Assembly (NCBI GenBank): GCA_964017065.1
Contig: OZ024783.1
Coordinates: 1,552,134 to 1,616,133, forward strand
From: Haliclona indistincta
Lineage: Eukaryota > Porifera > Demospongiae > Haplosclerida > Chalinidae
Reading direction: 5' to 3'
Length of the DNA: 64,000 nucleotides
Every line of letters begins with the position of its first letter. Within the stretch, counting starts at the first letter, position 1. The notes beneath the pieces were generated by a model. That model searched no databases and was not told the origin of the DNA. It was given only the letters and a program-made list of their open reading frames with translations. Both the position numbers and the translations under genes were made by a program. Positions 11,631 to 23,700 of the stretch are shown here, piece after piece.

Positions 11631-12813
11631 TGAACAGCACCACAGTTCTTAACACTTTCAATTAAGTGTATCATTCACTATATTATAACTTGTAATGTTT
11701 TAATGTGTGTATTTTAACAGAATCTATTGATGCACTATAATTATACACTTTTACACTACCATGTCTTCGACCGACTACCATGTCATATCATGACGTTTTC
11801 ACTACTAGTTTCACACTTACTTATATTAATGGGGTGTTTGTACTGCGATAAATGCTACGAGCGAAAGAACATTTATTGGCAGAACTAGTTTCACTATAAT
11901 TATACTAATGGTCAGCTCTTGCGTATGCTTGACGTAGGTCTATTTACTGGGCCGGGAAGCGTAATACCACCGCCTCAGGCCGTGATATGACGAGACTCCT
12001 CATGTACTCCTTGATCATCCTCTGCCTGCTATCAGATTGGTTTGCAGATGCCCAAGACAAGTGCAGTATTATCAATAAACATGTATAATCTGCAAATAAA
12101 CATCTTTTAACTTGGTACTGTAGCTTGAAGCATCTCTATCTCACTCAGCTCTATACACCTAGCGTGTTTTTTTACATTATAATAATACTCTCGTGTGTAT
12201 ACACACTATATAGTTGTTCTAAACTACATGTAGTTAGACAGAAGCTCATAGGTATAGCGGGTTTCATAGTTTAATAATAATAAGTTCACACCAAAGTTTT
12301 CTTTGACGAGAAGAGTTGATCGGCACTTTAATGTATCTATAAGATCTGAGAGTGATTTTGAAACCTTTTAGGCTATCTGTGGACACCAAAGCAGCATTCA
12401 ATTAATTTCAGACACAGCGGATGCTTGCGTTAGTGTGGAACTTCCCTCTTTCTCAAGATACCTTATGAAACCACCCCAGTGTGTATACAGTGAATCCTCT
12501 CTAAGGTGGACATTATTGGTACCAACAAAATTGTCCGTTGTAGAGAGGGTGTCCTCTGGTCAGGGGTTAATTATATTGTGGGTTATATTTGGGATTCAGT
12601 AAGTGTCCATTATAGAGAGATGAGAGGTGTCCTCTGAGAGGTAGTATATTTGAGTTATTGTAGTGCACACCTTGTTCTGTTGAAATTCACTTTTGACGCA
12701 TAGCTAGCTAATGCTACTGTTAATCGTAATTGGTGTATGCTAAATAATTATTGAGTTCAAACCCACTTTCCAAAAAACTACTGTGCTTGCTCAATCCTCT
12801 CTCTCTCTCTCGG
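11631..12813. other. Intergenic stretch between A and the S3 relic
   Basis: AT-rich spacer, then a signal-exon relic (11987-12060, listed separately). Positions 12240-12490 match S2 intron 3, 12490-12620 are another GGAACCYCTCTA-type element, and about 12640-12780 match the S1 intron near 1440-1570. So most of it is decayed S-gene intron. Confidence 0.6.
11987..12060 (+). pseudogene. Orphan signal-peptide exon
   Basis: An ATG-led open stretch (MTRLLMYSLIILCLLS, ending ADAQD) resembles the first exon of the receptors, but no matching exon 2 follows before the next S relic. Similar orphan exons lie at 18631 (in-frame stop) and about 52665, each downstream of a receptor. Most likely relics. Confidence 0.5.
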
Positions 12814-13585
12814 TGGATGCGCTGTGCTCTTCCAATAAACTCACAGTGCTTCCACGTCAACAGGTCATTCTTGACAAACAAACTGTGTCCCACCCACCCG
12901 CCCTAGCTCTCAATCCGGCTCACCCTTTATTTCAGAAACATGCAACCGCTTACAGCCTCGTATTTACTTGTTCAGTTGAAAGTGGCTGCTCAGGGTTGAC
13001 TTGCAGAGGCCTAAATCACCGCATGGATTTAACCATTATTCCTTGTGCCTCTCCTCCGGCGTTCAATGTCATGCTGTACAACTCATCGAATGCTTTGATC
13101 TATAATAAGAACATCACGAACCAGACCACTATACCCATTACAGCTGGGGTTGGGATTAATGTACAAGTGAAGGAGTCGCAGGATGGAGTAAGGATGAAGG
13201 TATGTTGAAGAAAGCCATCATTCCATATACCGATATATCTCTCCATCGCTGCCAATGCACTAACATATTCTGCAACTTCACCACCTCATCACTCCCTCCA
13301 TCACAAGCTCCACCCACTATCAGTAAATCACAGCCACCATCTACACCCAAAGCATCACCACACACATTACATCGTCTATTAATAGTAACACATACATCAC
13401 ATTGTCTATTAATAGCAACATCATAACGTAATTTTGTAATTATTTCCACAGGATCTTCTAGTCCTAGCTGTTATCATCATTATCCATCTACGTCCTTGTA
13501 CTGGTTGTCATAGCGATACTTATAGCTACTACCGGTACCGTGGTGATCATAGTAGTCATGTTTCTACAGCGCTTCCGTAGTTAGT
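12814..13585 (+). pseudogene. S3: decayed S-gene exons 4-6
   Basis: Positions 12814-13199 match S2 exon 4 with two indels whose frame effects cancel, so the stretch stays open. The intron before exon 5 is reduced to a few bases. The exon 5 donor is lost (about 13365). The TM exon (about 13453-13580) is frameshifted and runs into a fragment of the 41623-type MITE. No exons 1-3. Confidence 0.75.
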
Positions 13586-13728
13586 CAGGACTCGAGTGGC
13601 CCGACCCATCGCGTCTACGGATAAGAGCTGTACTGTATGTGTAGTCAAATCCGATCCTTGATCATAACAAGCTATCGTCTGCTAAGCTAATTATCATCTG
13701 ACTATTCCGTAGTCAGCACTAAGCAATT

Positions 13729-13777
13729 TTGATTATTCAACGAAACTACGTCCGGTAACATTTTTTGCGGTTGTTGA
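13729..13777 (+). promoter_or_regulatory. Conserved block upstream of receptor B
   Basis: Same motif order as before receptor A (TTGATTATTCAACGAAAC, ACTACGTCCGGT, TTTGCGGTTGTTG), about 85-130 bp before the start codon. Confidence 0.5.
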
Positions 13778-13859
13778 TGTGATGTGTGTACAGTGTGGGA
13801 AAGGAAATTGATAGTAAAGTTTCGAATTTCTCTCGTGCATCTGTCTCCCGAGATGCAAC

Positions 13860-16800
13860 ATGGTGAGAAGACTCGTCTTTCTCTCTTGTTCCTTGGTCAT
13901 CTTCTGGCTCTGCTTTTACGGCTGGATAATCTCGTTGGCAGATGCTCAAGACACGTGAGTAGTATATTATCTGAGACGATAGCTTGTTATGATTGCAGCT
14001 CTTATCCGAACAAAAGGATTCCACTCATTTTAATGCTTGCTTTGTCTGTTCTACTATAGGTTTAGTTTGAATTTTGTCTTCGATGAAGGAGAATGCACTA
14101 GTGGCTCCCAGCCTACTGTCAGAGTGAGTACACGTTTGGGACGAAGTGGGTCAATTTCTGGAGTGTATACACGATGGATTCCACTCTCAGGTGCAGCCTA
14201 TTATGTGTAGCTTGTAATTAGCTATAATAACTATGTAGGCAACTGTAGTGCAGCTCAAAACTTGTCTTTTTCTTTACCTACGACGCTTGGTGGTGTGGCT
14301 TTCGGTAGCTTAGAGAGCCGGCGCTATCAGCTCAGGATTGATCTATCTCCTGCTGGTCACTGCCATTGTTTAACTGTTGACAGTGCTACTGGTGTTATTG
14401 GTAACATTATATTCAACCAATGGAGAGATGGAAGCTTCTGGTGTGGCAGCAACATCACTCAGCTTTGTGCCTCGAGTAGTGACAATACAACATTCTACTC
14501 AGCACTTATGCGACAGAATGGATCACTGAGTGAATGTGATGAGTCTACAGATGTAAGCCTTAACATTTCCAATGTTCAAATTCCAGTGGTCCGAGCTTGT
14601 AGAGGTATGTAACTGTAGACACTTGTAGTTGTGGTATGTGCATTATACACTTTTTATAAGCTATAGCATTGTCAACCATAAAGTGTGCAGCTGATGGTGA
14701 CTGGATGGAAACTACTAGATGTAGTGTTAGTAGATTACATACAGACAGCAAGAGTTGTTATCTTCCAGATACAAATGGTAATTGCTTGCTTTGTTTTGAT
14801 GAAAACCTTATGAATGCAGTTTGCATGATAACAATTAAGGAATCATTGAATAATACTTATTGGAACAGTCACGTAAAATTTGTATAAAATCTGTTGTACA
14901 CTAAATAAACATGTTACCAAGATGTTCTGAAGTACCTTTATGCAATTCAATATAGTCACCATATTAAGAGTGTGTCGCTGCAATGGAGAGTGGGGACCAG
15001 TTCACTGTCATCCATCACTACAACTAGTAGAGGAAATGGTATGTTATCACTATAGGTCAAGTAAACATGCATATTGTTCATGCATGCATGTAGCTTGAAT
15101 CATCTCTATCTGAAGATTGTCTCGTGATTCTAAGTCAGCTACTACCAACCACTACCACCATCACTCAGCGATTGGATCTCCTTATGAGAGCTGTGCAGCA
15201 ACAAATCAACACAACACAAGGAATAACAGATACATTTCTACAGGTAAACTGAAAATCTATAAGGCATCTATAATTATTATTATAACAGCGATGATACAAT
15301 CGCAATAACAATAACAATAACAATAATACAATAACATTCGCTGTCTCCACTTTTCGCCATCCCCGCATAATTAGTAAATCTCTGCTAGAGAGCCTCGGTA
15401 CGAGGCTAATAATTATTATGATTTTGAGGCACATTTCATGTCATGTGCAATTATTGTTACAAAAATTGAGAATGTTTAGTGTATTATCACCTTAATATTT
15501 TGATATCTGCTGTAGTCGCTGATAAATATTGTCGCCACTGAACTATTGAAGGTATAACTCTTTCCTCTTTTTGTACTGCTCTTGAGATTGTTTTTAGGCG
15601 AATGTTTCCAATTCAGTCCAATTCTTGTCTCTGCTGGATAAAACAGCTCTTTATCTCAGACGGAACAGAACCATTACTTCATTAATAGCAAAATTAATAC
15701 GTATGTGTATAAATTAGCTTGTGCTATCATGTATTAAAAATCTCTCCCTGCATCATAGGAACAAGAATAATGGAAGTCTTTCGTGGTAGTGGGCGTGTCA
15801 CTGGTATACAAGTTGACAACAACTATATTACACTGCCGGGAGAAATATTTGAAGATATAAATGAATCAGGTATCCTACTCATCAGATTCGAATACTGAAA
15901 ATGTATAATTTTTTGTTTAAAGTATTTGTTGTATCTTATTATTTTGAGAACATCTCTACTCTACTACCTGAGGGAGCTCAAGAGTAAGCTCAGCAAGTCC
16001 TAGTGAAAATATAATTTTTTTTACAAACTTTAGGCCTGTTTCTCCAGTGATATCTACAACTCTGGACTGCAATGGATGCAAAACCAGTGATCTGTCTGAG
16101 AATGTGATTATTTTCTTTGATTTAAATCAGTGTCCTGGTCCAACTGATTTTGCTAAGTGTGTGTTCGCTGATATAGAGTGAGTCTATAGACAACCCTTAC
16201 ATGTACGAGAGCTATACTGGTTCTTATCATACAGGAGAGGAGTTGGGGCTGACTTTTGGAACGATAGTGGTTGCAGTACAATACAATTTGAGAATTGTTC
16301 TGTGATGTGCTCGTGCATCCATCTCACACACTTTGGTGTTCTCTTCGGCGGAATCGGCGCTGGAGACAAGCCAGTTAGTGACTTGGTGCATTGAAACCAA
16401 TTTAGAATCACAATTATTATTGATGATTTTGTTTCAGGAAGATGAAGGACTGAAAATGTTTGGGCGAGTCCTTGTGTCCATTTCACTGGTGTTCTTGTTG
16501 GCTACCATTCTCACATTTGTACTCCACAAGTCAGTGTTGGGTTGCTAATATACCATTAAATCATCTTGATCATGAACCCTGCCTTGCAAAAATACCACAA
16601 ATGCAAATTCCTGCAGCGTTTTGTGCCAAAACAGCCTTTAACTTTATTTCCCTGTTCCGTCCCTGTGCAAAAGTTTCATGCTTATAACATGTGCAGAAAT
16701 TGTTATTCAGTGGAACCCCTCTTAGAGGACACCCTATAATGGACACTTACTGAATCTCAAATATAACCCACATAATGTATAGTAAACCCTTGACCAGAGA

Positions 16801-18281
16801 ACACCCTCTCTATAATGGATGATTTTAGTTGGTGTCTGCCTTAGAGAGGTTCAATTGTAAGTATTCTATCTACAGGTCATTGTGGAACATGCGTAACTAC
16901 ATTCACTGTATGTTGTGTGGTAGCATGTTCACTGCCTTGCTGCTCTTTATAGTTGGAGCAGAAGTAACTGGGAATGAGGTAAAGATGATAAAGCCTGCAT
17001 GTGCTCTTCTTACTGCATGCATGCATGTATATACCCTCCTGCATGCAGTCTCTCTGTTCAGCCATTGCTGTGTTGGTTCACTACTTTTTCATGGTGATGT
17101 TCATGTGGATGCTAATGGAGGGTGTGGTCTTGTACGTAAAATTAGTTGTAGTTTTCATCACTCATCACAAACGCTACATCATTTTCTTCACCATTGCAAG
17201 TTTTGGTAAGTAAATCAAAATTCAAATTAATACTAGTCTTGTATTGTTACTTATACATACACATGCATGTAGGTATACCATTGTTATACATGGGACTAGT
17301 GGTTCCTCTTGGGTTCTTAGTCAACACTGATAATGGTACTGGATATCACTATGGTTACTACAATGATTCTAACACGCCAGTTCAAACGTAAGATGCTTTG
17401 ATTTGTAACTCATATTTCAGCATGATGATATCACAGGTGTTCGTTGAGGAATTGCTTCATTTGGGCCTTCATTGCTCCTATCGTCCTTGTCATACTGGTA
17501 ACCAAGCAAGTGCCTAGAATTGTTATGCATAAGATAATGAATAGTGGTACAAATGCGAAGATATAATAATTAATGATTGGATTCAAATTTCTACATGTAT
17601 AGGTTAACATAGGGTTCATAATAATGGCTCTTGTTATAATGTATCGACATATGAAGAAAGAAGGAAACAAGTCCAAAGCAGACACAGCTAAGTACGTATA
17701 TCTCTTATAGCGGAAACTTTTGGCACACTATGGTGAATTTTAAAGCTGTAATCATAGCGACTAAAGATGTAATATTTGATAAAATAATTATAAGATGATT
17801 GTATATTATATAAGTCGCTATAATTTATTATACCGACTTATATACATCTTATATTGATCTATGTAATTCCTGTTTTCTCACACTTGCAGGCACTGGTTGA
17901 AAGTGATCATATCCCTGGCGATAGTTATGGGGATAGGGTGGATTGGTACAATAGTCTTATATAGTAGTAATCATAATCGTGTGATCGCTTACATCATGAT
18001 TGGTTTCATTGCTTCTCAAGGCGTGTTTATATTCATCTTGCTAGTTCCTCTATCCAAACAGGTGTGCCGTGGCACTATAACTACTACCTCTTATAATAAT
18101 TATCTGTTCTTAGGTACGAGATGCTTATATCAACTGGTGGAGAAAAACTTGGACACGATTGTCTACCAGCAGTGATTGTCTTTCAGCTAAGACCTCTTCA
18201 GTAAGCTGCCATTTTTTCTTTAATAATAGGCACGTCTCTTTATTAACTTTTTAGCCGAACACAAAAGAGAATGGAGTGTGA
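13860..18281 (+). CDS. Receptor B: adhesion-type GPCR
   Basis: Same exon plan as receptor A. Signal peptide exon 13860-13954, then the conserved Cys-rich ectodomain (exons to about 15040) with a tiny intron (donor GGTGCAG near 14192). The GAIN-like part runs from about 15092. The GPS (about 16230-16375) reads CSCIHLTHFGVLF: the residue before His is Ile, where all the other tandem copies have Asn, but the HLT cleavage triplet is kept. Helices run from about 16440 to 18060, with TM3 FMWMLMEGVVLY. The tail ends TKENGV. The TM1-TM2 intron holds a MITE (16707-16855), also present in G and F. Closest relative is G, which shares an intron insertion near 15290-15440. No disabling change seen by eye. 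Confidence 0.8.
16707..16855. mobile_element. Small inverted-repeat element in B intron
   Basis: Imperfect inverted ends (GGAACCCCTCTTAGAGGACACC against GGTGTCTGCCTTAGAGAGGTTC). It is non-autonomous, and the same insertion sits in G (50446-50612) and, truncated, in F (about 38085-38115). Confidence 0.7.
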
Positions 18282-19349
18282 TGCATGAACGGCACCACAG
18301 TTCTTAACACAAGTGTATCATTCACTATAACATGTAATGTTTTAATTTTGTATATTTTTAACCCTCAGAATCAAATGATGCACTATAATTATACACTTTT
18401 ACACTACCATGTCTTCGACTGACTACCATGTCATCACGTTTTCACTACTAATTTCACACTTACTAATGATTAATGGGGTGTTGATATAATGCTACGAGTG
18501 AAAGAACAACATTTTATTGGCAGAGTTTCACTAATAATATAATTATACTAATGGTCAGCTCTTCCGTATGCCTGACGTAGGTCTATTTACTGGGCTGGGA
18601 AGCGCGATGCCCACCGCCTCAGTCCGTGATATGACAAGAAGACTCCTCTTGTTCTTCTTGATCATCCTCTGCCAGCTATAACATTGGTTTACAGATTTGC
18701 CCATGACACGTGAGTATTATCAATAAACTGCAAATAAACATCTTTTAGCTTGGTTCTGTAGATGGAATTATAAACTATCTATCTCACTCAGCTCTATAAT
18801 TATACCTAGCGTGTTTTTTTACATTATAATACTCTAGTGTGTATACACACTATATAGGTGTTTCTAAACTAGTTAGACAGTAGTAGCGATTACCAGCAAT
18901 TTTCAGAAATACGTAGATTGTTCTCTATATTGTAGTTTCAGATTCTGGACAGCAAGAGGATTCGAATGATACCATTACTGCAGTGTTTCTACAAAGAACA
19001 ACTGCAGTAGCCGTGATAAACTACACAGATTTTTGGTATTTTTTCTCCGTTTGTCCTTATACTAGGGATATACGGTCAATGGCACAATAATGTATTTTTA
19101 CATTACAAATGTTTATTTCGCGCGGAGAAAAAAAATCAATAATTTTTTACGGTATGGTAATCGCTAACAGTAGCTCATAGGTATAGCGGGTTTCATAGTT
19201 TAATAAGTTCACACCAAAGTTTCCTTGACGGGAAGAGTTGATCAGCAATTTAGTGTCTCTATAAGATCTGAGAGTGATTTTGAGACCTTTTAGGCTATCT
19301 GTGGACACCAAAGCAGCATTCAATTAATTTTCAGACAAAGGGGAAGCTT
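18282..19349. other. Intergenic stretch downstream of B
   Basis: Contains the orphan signal exon (18631-18713). An AT-rich stretch at 18890-19165 has no coding signal and two copies of a TACGGTA-type motif. From 19160 it carries the S-intron sequence that precedes the other S relics. Confidence 0.5.
18631..18713 (+). pseudogene. Orphan signal-peptide exon with stop
   Basis: ATG-led sequence parallel to 11987-12060, but broken by an in-frame TAA after MTRRLLLFFLIILCQL. A GTGAGT donor follows at the matching place. Confidence 0.55.
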
Positions 19350-19783
19350 TAGCCTCGTTCCCAGTCTCTTTTTTTTCGAAAAAGAGCCTGGTGCATACTG
19401 TCTGCGCATGCTCCATGCTACGTCACTTTCCCCCACTTTTCTTGGGGGATCGGATATTCTCGCAACACGTCCGTGACACGTATGACGTAGTGCTTCTTAT
19501 CTTCTTCATTGCCACACAACCGACATAGACTAGTAGTGTCCGGTATTAATGCTATGCTGCTGCCGAGTGCGTTCTCCATTTCTACGTACGTTCACTAGCT
19601 TCAATGCTTCAACACGTTGCTTCTCTACTTCCTCAAGATTTTCTAGAGCACGCTAACGTCATGTGCTCGACCCTGTAATTAATTTTTTATCATGCCCACG
19701 CGTTTCGCATAGTTACGCCGCGCGTGCGCAGACAGTCTGCACCAGGCCCTATTTTAAGGAAAGAGGGACTGGGGACGAGGCTA
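19350..19783. mobile_element. 434-bp MITE with ends like the 56672-61796 transposon
   Basis: Starts TAGCCTCGTTCCC and ends GGGGACGAGGCTA. It is flanked by a 10-bp direct repeat GGGGAAGCTT (19340-19349 and 19784-19793). Inside the ends, GAGCCTGGTGCATACTG and GCGCATGC nearly match the termini of the large helicase transposon. No coding content. A non-autonomous derivative is inferred. Confidence 0.8.
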
Positions 19784-19980
19784 GGGGAAGCTTGTGTTAG
19801 TGTTGAAATCCCCCCTTGCCCAAGGTACCTTATGAAACCACCCCAGTGTGTATACTGTGGATCCTCTCTAAGGCGGAAATTATTGGTAGCAACAAAGTTA
19901 TCCATTGTAGAGAGGGTGTCCTCTGGTCAGGGGTTAATTAAAGAAAATAAAAAAAGACTTCTAACGAAATCAAAAGGCTA

Positions 19981-20212
19981 ACGTTTTCTATTAATAGTAA
20001 CATGACATCATATATTTCCACAGGATCTTCTAATCCTGTTATCATCATATCCACTCTGTCCCTCTACTGGTTGTCATAGCGATACTTATAGCTGCTACCA
20101 TGGTGATTGTAATAGTCGTCGTGTTTCTATGCCGCTTCCGTAGCCAGCGCCAGTTCACAAATGAGCACCATTAATACAGATGGACAGGATGATGAAGAGG
20201 GCCATGAATAAA
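19981..20212 (+). pseudogene. S4: relic of the S transmembrane exon
   Basis: An acceptor and exon like S2 7063-7256 are present, but a frameshift after ATCCACT destroys the helix frame. The tail end (DGQDDEEGHE and stop) is still recognisable. No other S exons remain. Confidence 0.75.
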
Positions 20213-20392
20213 TTTGAACTCGTTACAGTGTTAATAAACATTTTAAACCAGTTTCTGCAGCCATGTTATGGTATATTTATTATTATTATTTTGGAGTGCA
20301 GCCTGAGCTCAGTGATACTACATTATGGATACTCATCTAATAACATGTGTACTCTGAAGATATCAGTTGTAAATTTAAAACTAACAGAGCAT

Positions 20393-20437
20393 TTGATTGT
20401 TCAACGGAACTAGGTTATTAATTTTGCGGTGTTGTAG
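20393..20437 (+). promoter_or_regulatory. Diverged conserved block upstream of receptor C
   Basis: TTGATTGTTCAACGGAAC and TTTGCGGTGTTG are kept, but the CGTCCGGTT core is changed. A foldback element (20449-20668) now separates it from the start codon. Confidence 0.4.
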
Positions 20438-20448
20438 CGGTTTTCTGA

Positions 20449-20668
20449 CCACGCTTCTTGGAAAGTTGGATTCGTAGACCGCGAAGCGTGAACCGTACAC
20501 TGACCTCGGCATCCACGCAGCAGTGCTACTGAATCCCATCGCATACTACGAGTCTCCGAGAGCTTTGTATGCATTGCATCGACGTGGTTCAGCACTACAG
20601 CGTTTTTATTGGTTTCAGTGTACGGTTCATGCTTCACGGTCTACGAATCCAATTTTCCAAGAAGCGTA
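20449..20668. mobile_element. Foldback element between promoter block and receptor C start
   Basis: About 55-bp inverted arms (CACGCTTCTTGGAAAGTTGG... against its complement ending CCAAGAAGCGT) around a ~110-bp centre. No coding content. It is absent at the matching place in A, B, E and G. Confidence 0.8.
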
Positions 20669-20749
20669 AAAACCTCTCGGTAGGAAGGAAATTCTTGAAA
20701 TTGTAAAAATTCCTCATCACGTACATCTGTCTCCAGAGACCAGTGCAAC

Positions 20750-23700
20750 ATGATGAGACTCGTCTTTCTCTCTTGCTCCTTGGTCATCTTCTGGCTCTGC
20801 TTCGAGGGCTGGACAATGTCGTGTGCAGCTGCTCAAGACACGTCGTGAGTAGTATTAGTGTGTATGTATAGCGACAGATAGGTTGCTATGATCAAGGATT
20901 TGTCTACGCGCATGCAGTTCAGCTCAATGTTTCTTTCTAGCATACTCTGAACAAAAAGAGTCTATTTAATACAGCTTGACTGATGCTTGCTCTGTCTGTT
21001 CTACAGATTTAGTTTGAATTTTGTCTTCGATGAAGAAGAATGCACTGGGTCCCAGCCTACTGTCTCAGTGAGCACACGTTTGGGACGAAGTGAGCCAATT
21101 CCTAGAGAGAATGTGCTGTCTACAATGAGGAACTATACACGATGGATACCATTCTCTGGTACAGCCTATGTGTAGCTTATGATTATCTATAAATGATTTT
21201 GTGCTATTTAGACAACTACAGTACAGCTCATAACTTGACAATTTCATTGTCTGCAATATTTAATGGAACTGTTCTCGACACAGTAACAAACCCACACTAT
21301 CAGTTCAGGATTGATCTGTCTCCTGCTGATCACTGCCATTGTTTAACTGTTGACAGTGCTACTGGTGTTATTGGTAACATTATATTCAATCAATGGAGAG
21401 ATGGAAGTTTCTGGTGTGGCAGCAACATCACTCAGCTTTGTGCCTCAAGTAGAGACAATACAACATTCTACTCAGCACTTATAAGTCAGAATGGATCACT
21501 GCTAAGGGATGATCACAATGACCAACCTTTGTGCGACAATTCAACTGCTGTTAATATTTCCATAAATTGTAGCAGATTTCCTGGTAAGACGTTAGCATAA
21601 TATTATTCATTTCTATTTGTGTACAAGCTTTTGCTATAATAATTATGTACACATTCATAATTAATTATTTAGACACTAAATGCAAGACTATTGATGATGC
21701 TTGGAAAGAAGCTCCAAAGTGCAGTATCAGCAGAAGTGATGTTCAGAGTTGCTCTTCTACAAAGGGTTATTGATTGTGTATAGATCTAGGATACCAGTTA
21801 CATAGTTATGTTGTTTCATGTCCATGTGGTATGTGTATCAAGTGTTGTACTACAAAATGTATTTCCTTTGTTCAAATGATGCATATAAGTGATGTATGTA
21901 CCGTACAGCTGCCAGAGTATGTCACTGCAATGGAGAGTGGGGACCAGTTCACTGTCATCTAACACTACAACTAGTAGAGGAACTGGTATGGAGACAATAA
22001 ATTTAAGCTGCATGAGTATCATTAATTTTTGTTCCTGCATGCATGCATCGTATAGCTTGAATCATCTCTACCTGAAGATAGTCTCGTGATTCTAAGTCAG
22101 CTACTACCAAACACTACCACCATCACTCGGCGATTGGATCTCCTTATGAGAGCTGTGGAGCAACAGCTCAACACAACAAAAGGAATAACAGATACATTTC
22201 TACAGGTATTGTCTTGTGAGACATCAAATACTTAGTTGTGTATAACATATACTTACAGTTGTTCCTCAACATCATTGAAGACCTACCAAATAAGGCAAGT
22301 ATGGTGTTGGTATTTGGCTAAGTAGTGATTGCAAACTAACCGCAACAGCAACAACTGTAATAGCACATATTAAACATTATTTTATCTCCTCTAAATTTTA
22401 TCTAAATCATGATGAGATTTGAAAATTTTGACATTTTAGTGCATCAACGGTTTGTTTCTGGTCATTCAACTAGTGACTTTGAAATACTTCCTTTACATTG
22501 AACGAAGGGAATAATAAAATTTCTTTACAGCTTGCTAATGTTAATATTAATTGTGTATAGATTAGCATGCATGCTTTAATAATTATTTTGATCAATCTTT
22601 AGGCAAACGTGTCTGATTCTTCATTTCTGTCTCTACTGGATGATGTGACTCTTAATCTCAGACGGAACAGAACTGTTAGCTCAAAAAATGATTTAATACG
22701 TAAGTAGATAGTTATAGTGAATCTATGTGTTATGACTAGAATATCCTTTATAGGAGTGAGGATAAGAGAAGTGTTTCCTGGTAGTGGGCGTGTCACTGGT
22801 ATACAAGTTGATAATAACTACATTGCATTGCCTGGAGAAATATTTAAAGATATCACTGAATCAGGTATTATAACAGTGTACGGCGATTTTATGAGCAATA
22901 TTTTTTCCGATAGTATTTATTGCATCTTATTATTTTGAGAACATCTCTAATCTACTGCCTGAGGGAGCTCAAGAGTAAGTTTGCTGCAGATGAAATAATG
23001 AAGAGTATTACTAACTTTGCTATGCGCTTATTTATAGGCTAGTTTCTTCAGTTATTTCGTCTGCACTGAATTGCAACATTGGATGCGAAACCATCAATAT
23101 AACAGAGAACGTGACCATTTTCTTCAACCTGTCTTTGAACACAACCAACAATACCAAATGTGTGTTCGCTAATTTGCAGTGAGTCTACCACTGAAAATTT
23201 TGAGTGATACTTTTACATTAATTTTAAGGACAAGAGTTGGTGCTGACTTTTGGAATGATAGTGGTTGCAGTACAATACATTTTGAGAATGGTTCTGTGAT
23301 GTGCTCGTGTAACCACCTCTCACACTTTGGTGTTTTTATTCCTGGTCCAGATACGGTACATGATTATAATAATTATAAATACACATCAGCCCTGCATGTG
23401 TCCACGATAGGCCTCAGGGACCATGATAATAATGAAGAAAATGACGTAATTTTTATAAAACTTGATTAAATTTTTTCGCTTTGTGTGCACCTTTCTTTCC
23501 TCATTTCTGGACATGCGCCTGATATTGTGAATTCAGTTCCTTATTGTTCACACTTGTCTCTATGCAGTCTACTCAAACAGATATTCAATCAATTGTTTTG
23601 AGTGTTCTTTCGCCCATTTCGCTGGTGCTTCTGCTGGCTACTATTCTCACATTCGTATTACAGAGGTCAGTAAACCCTTTCTACATTATACACTAACCTC

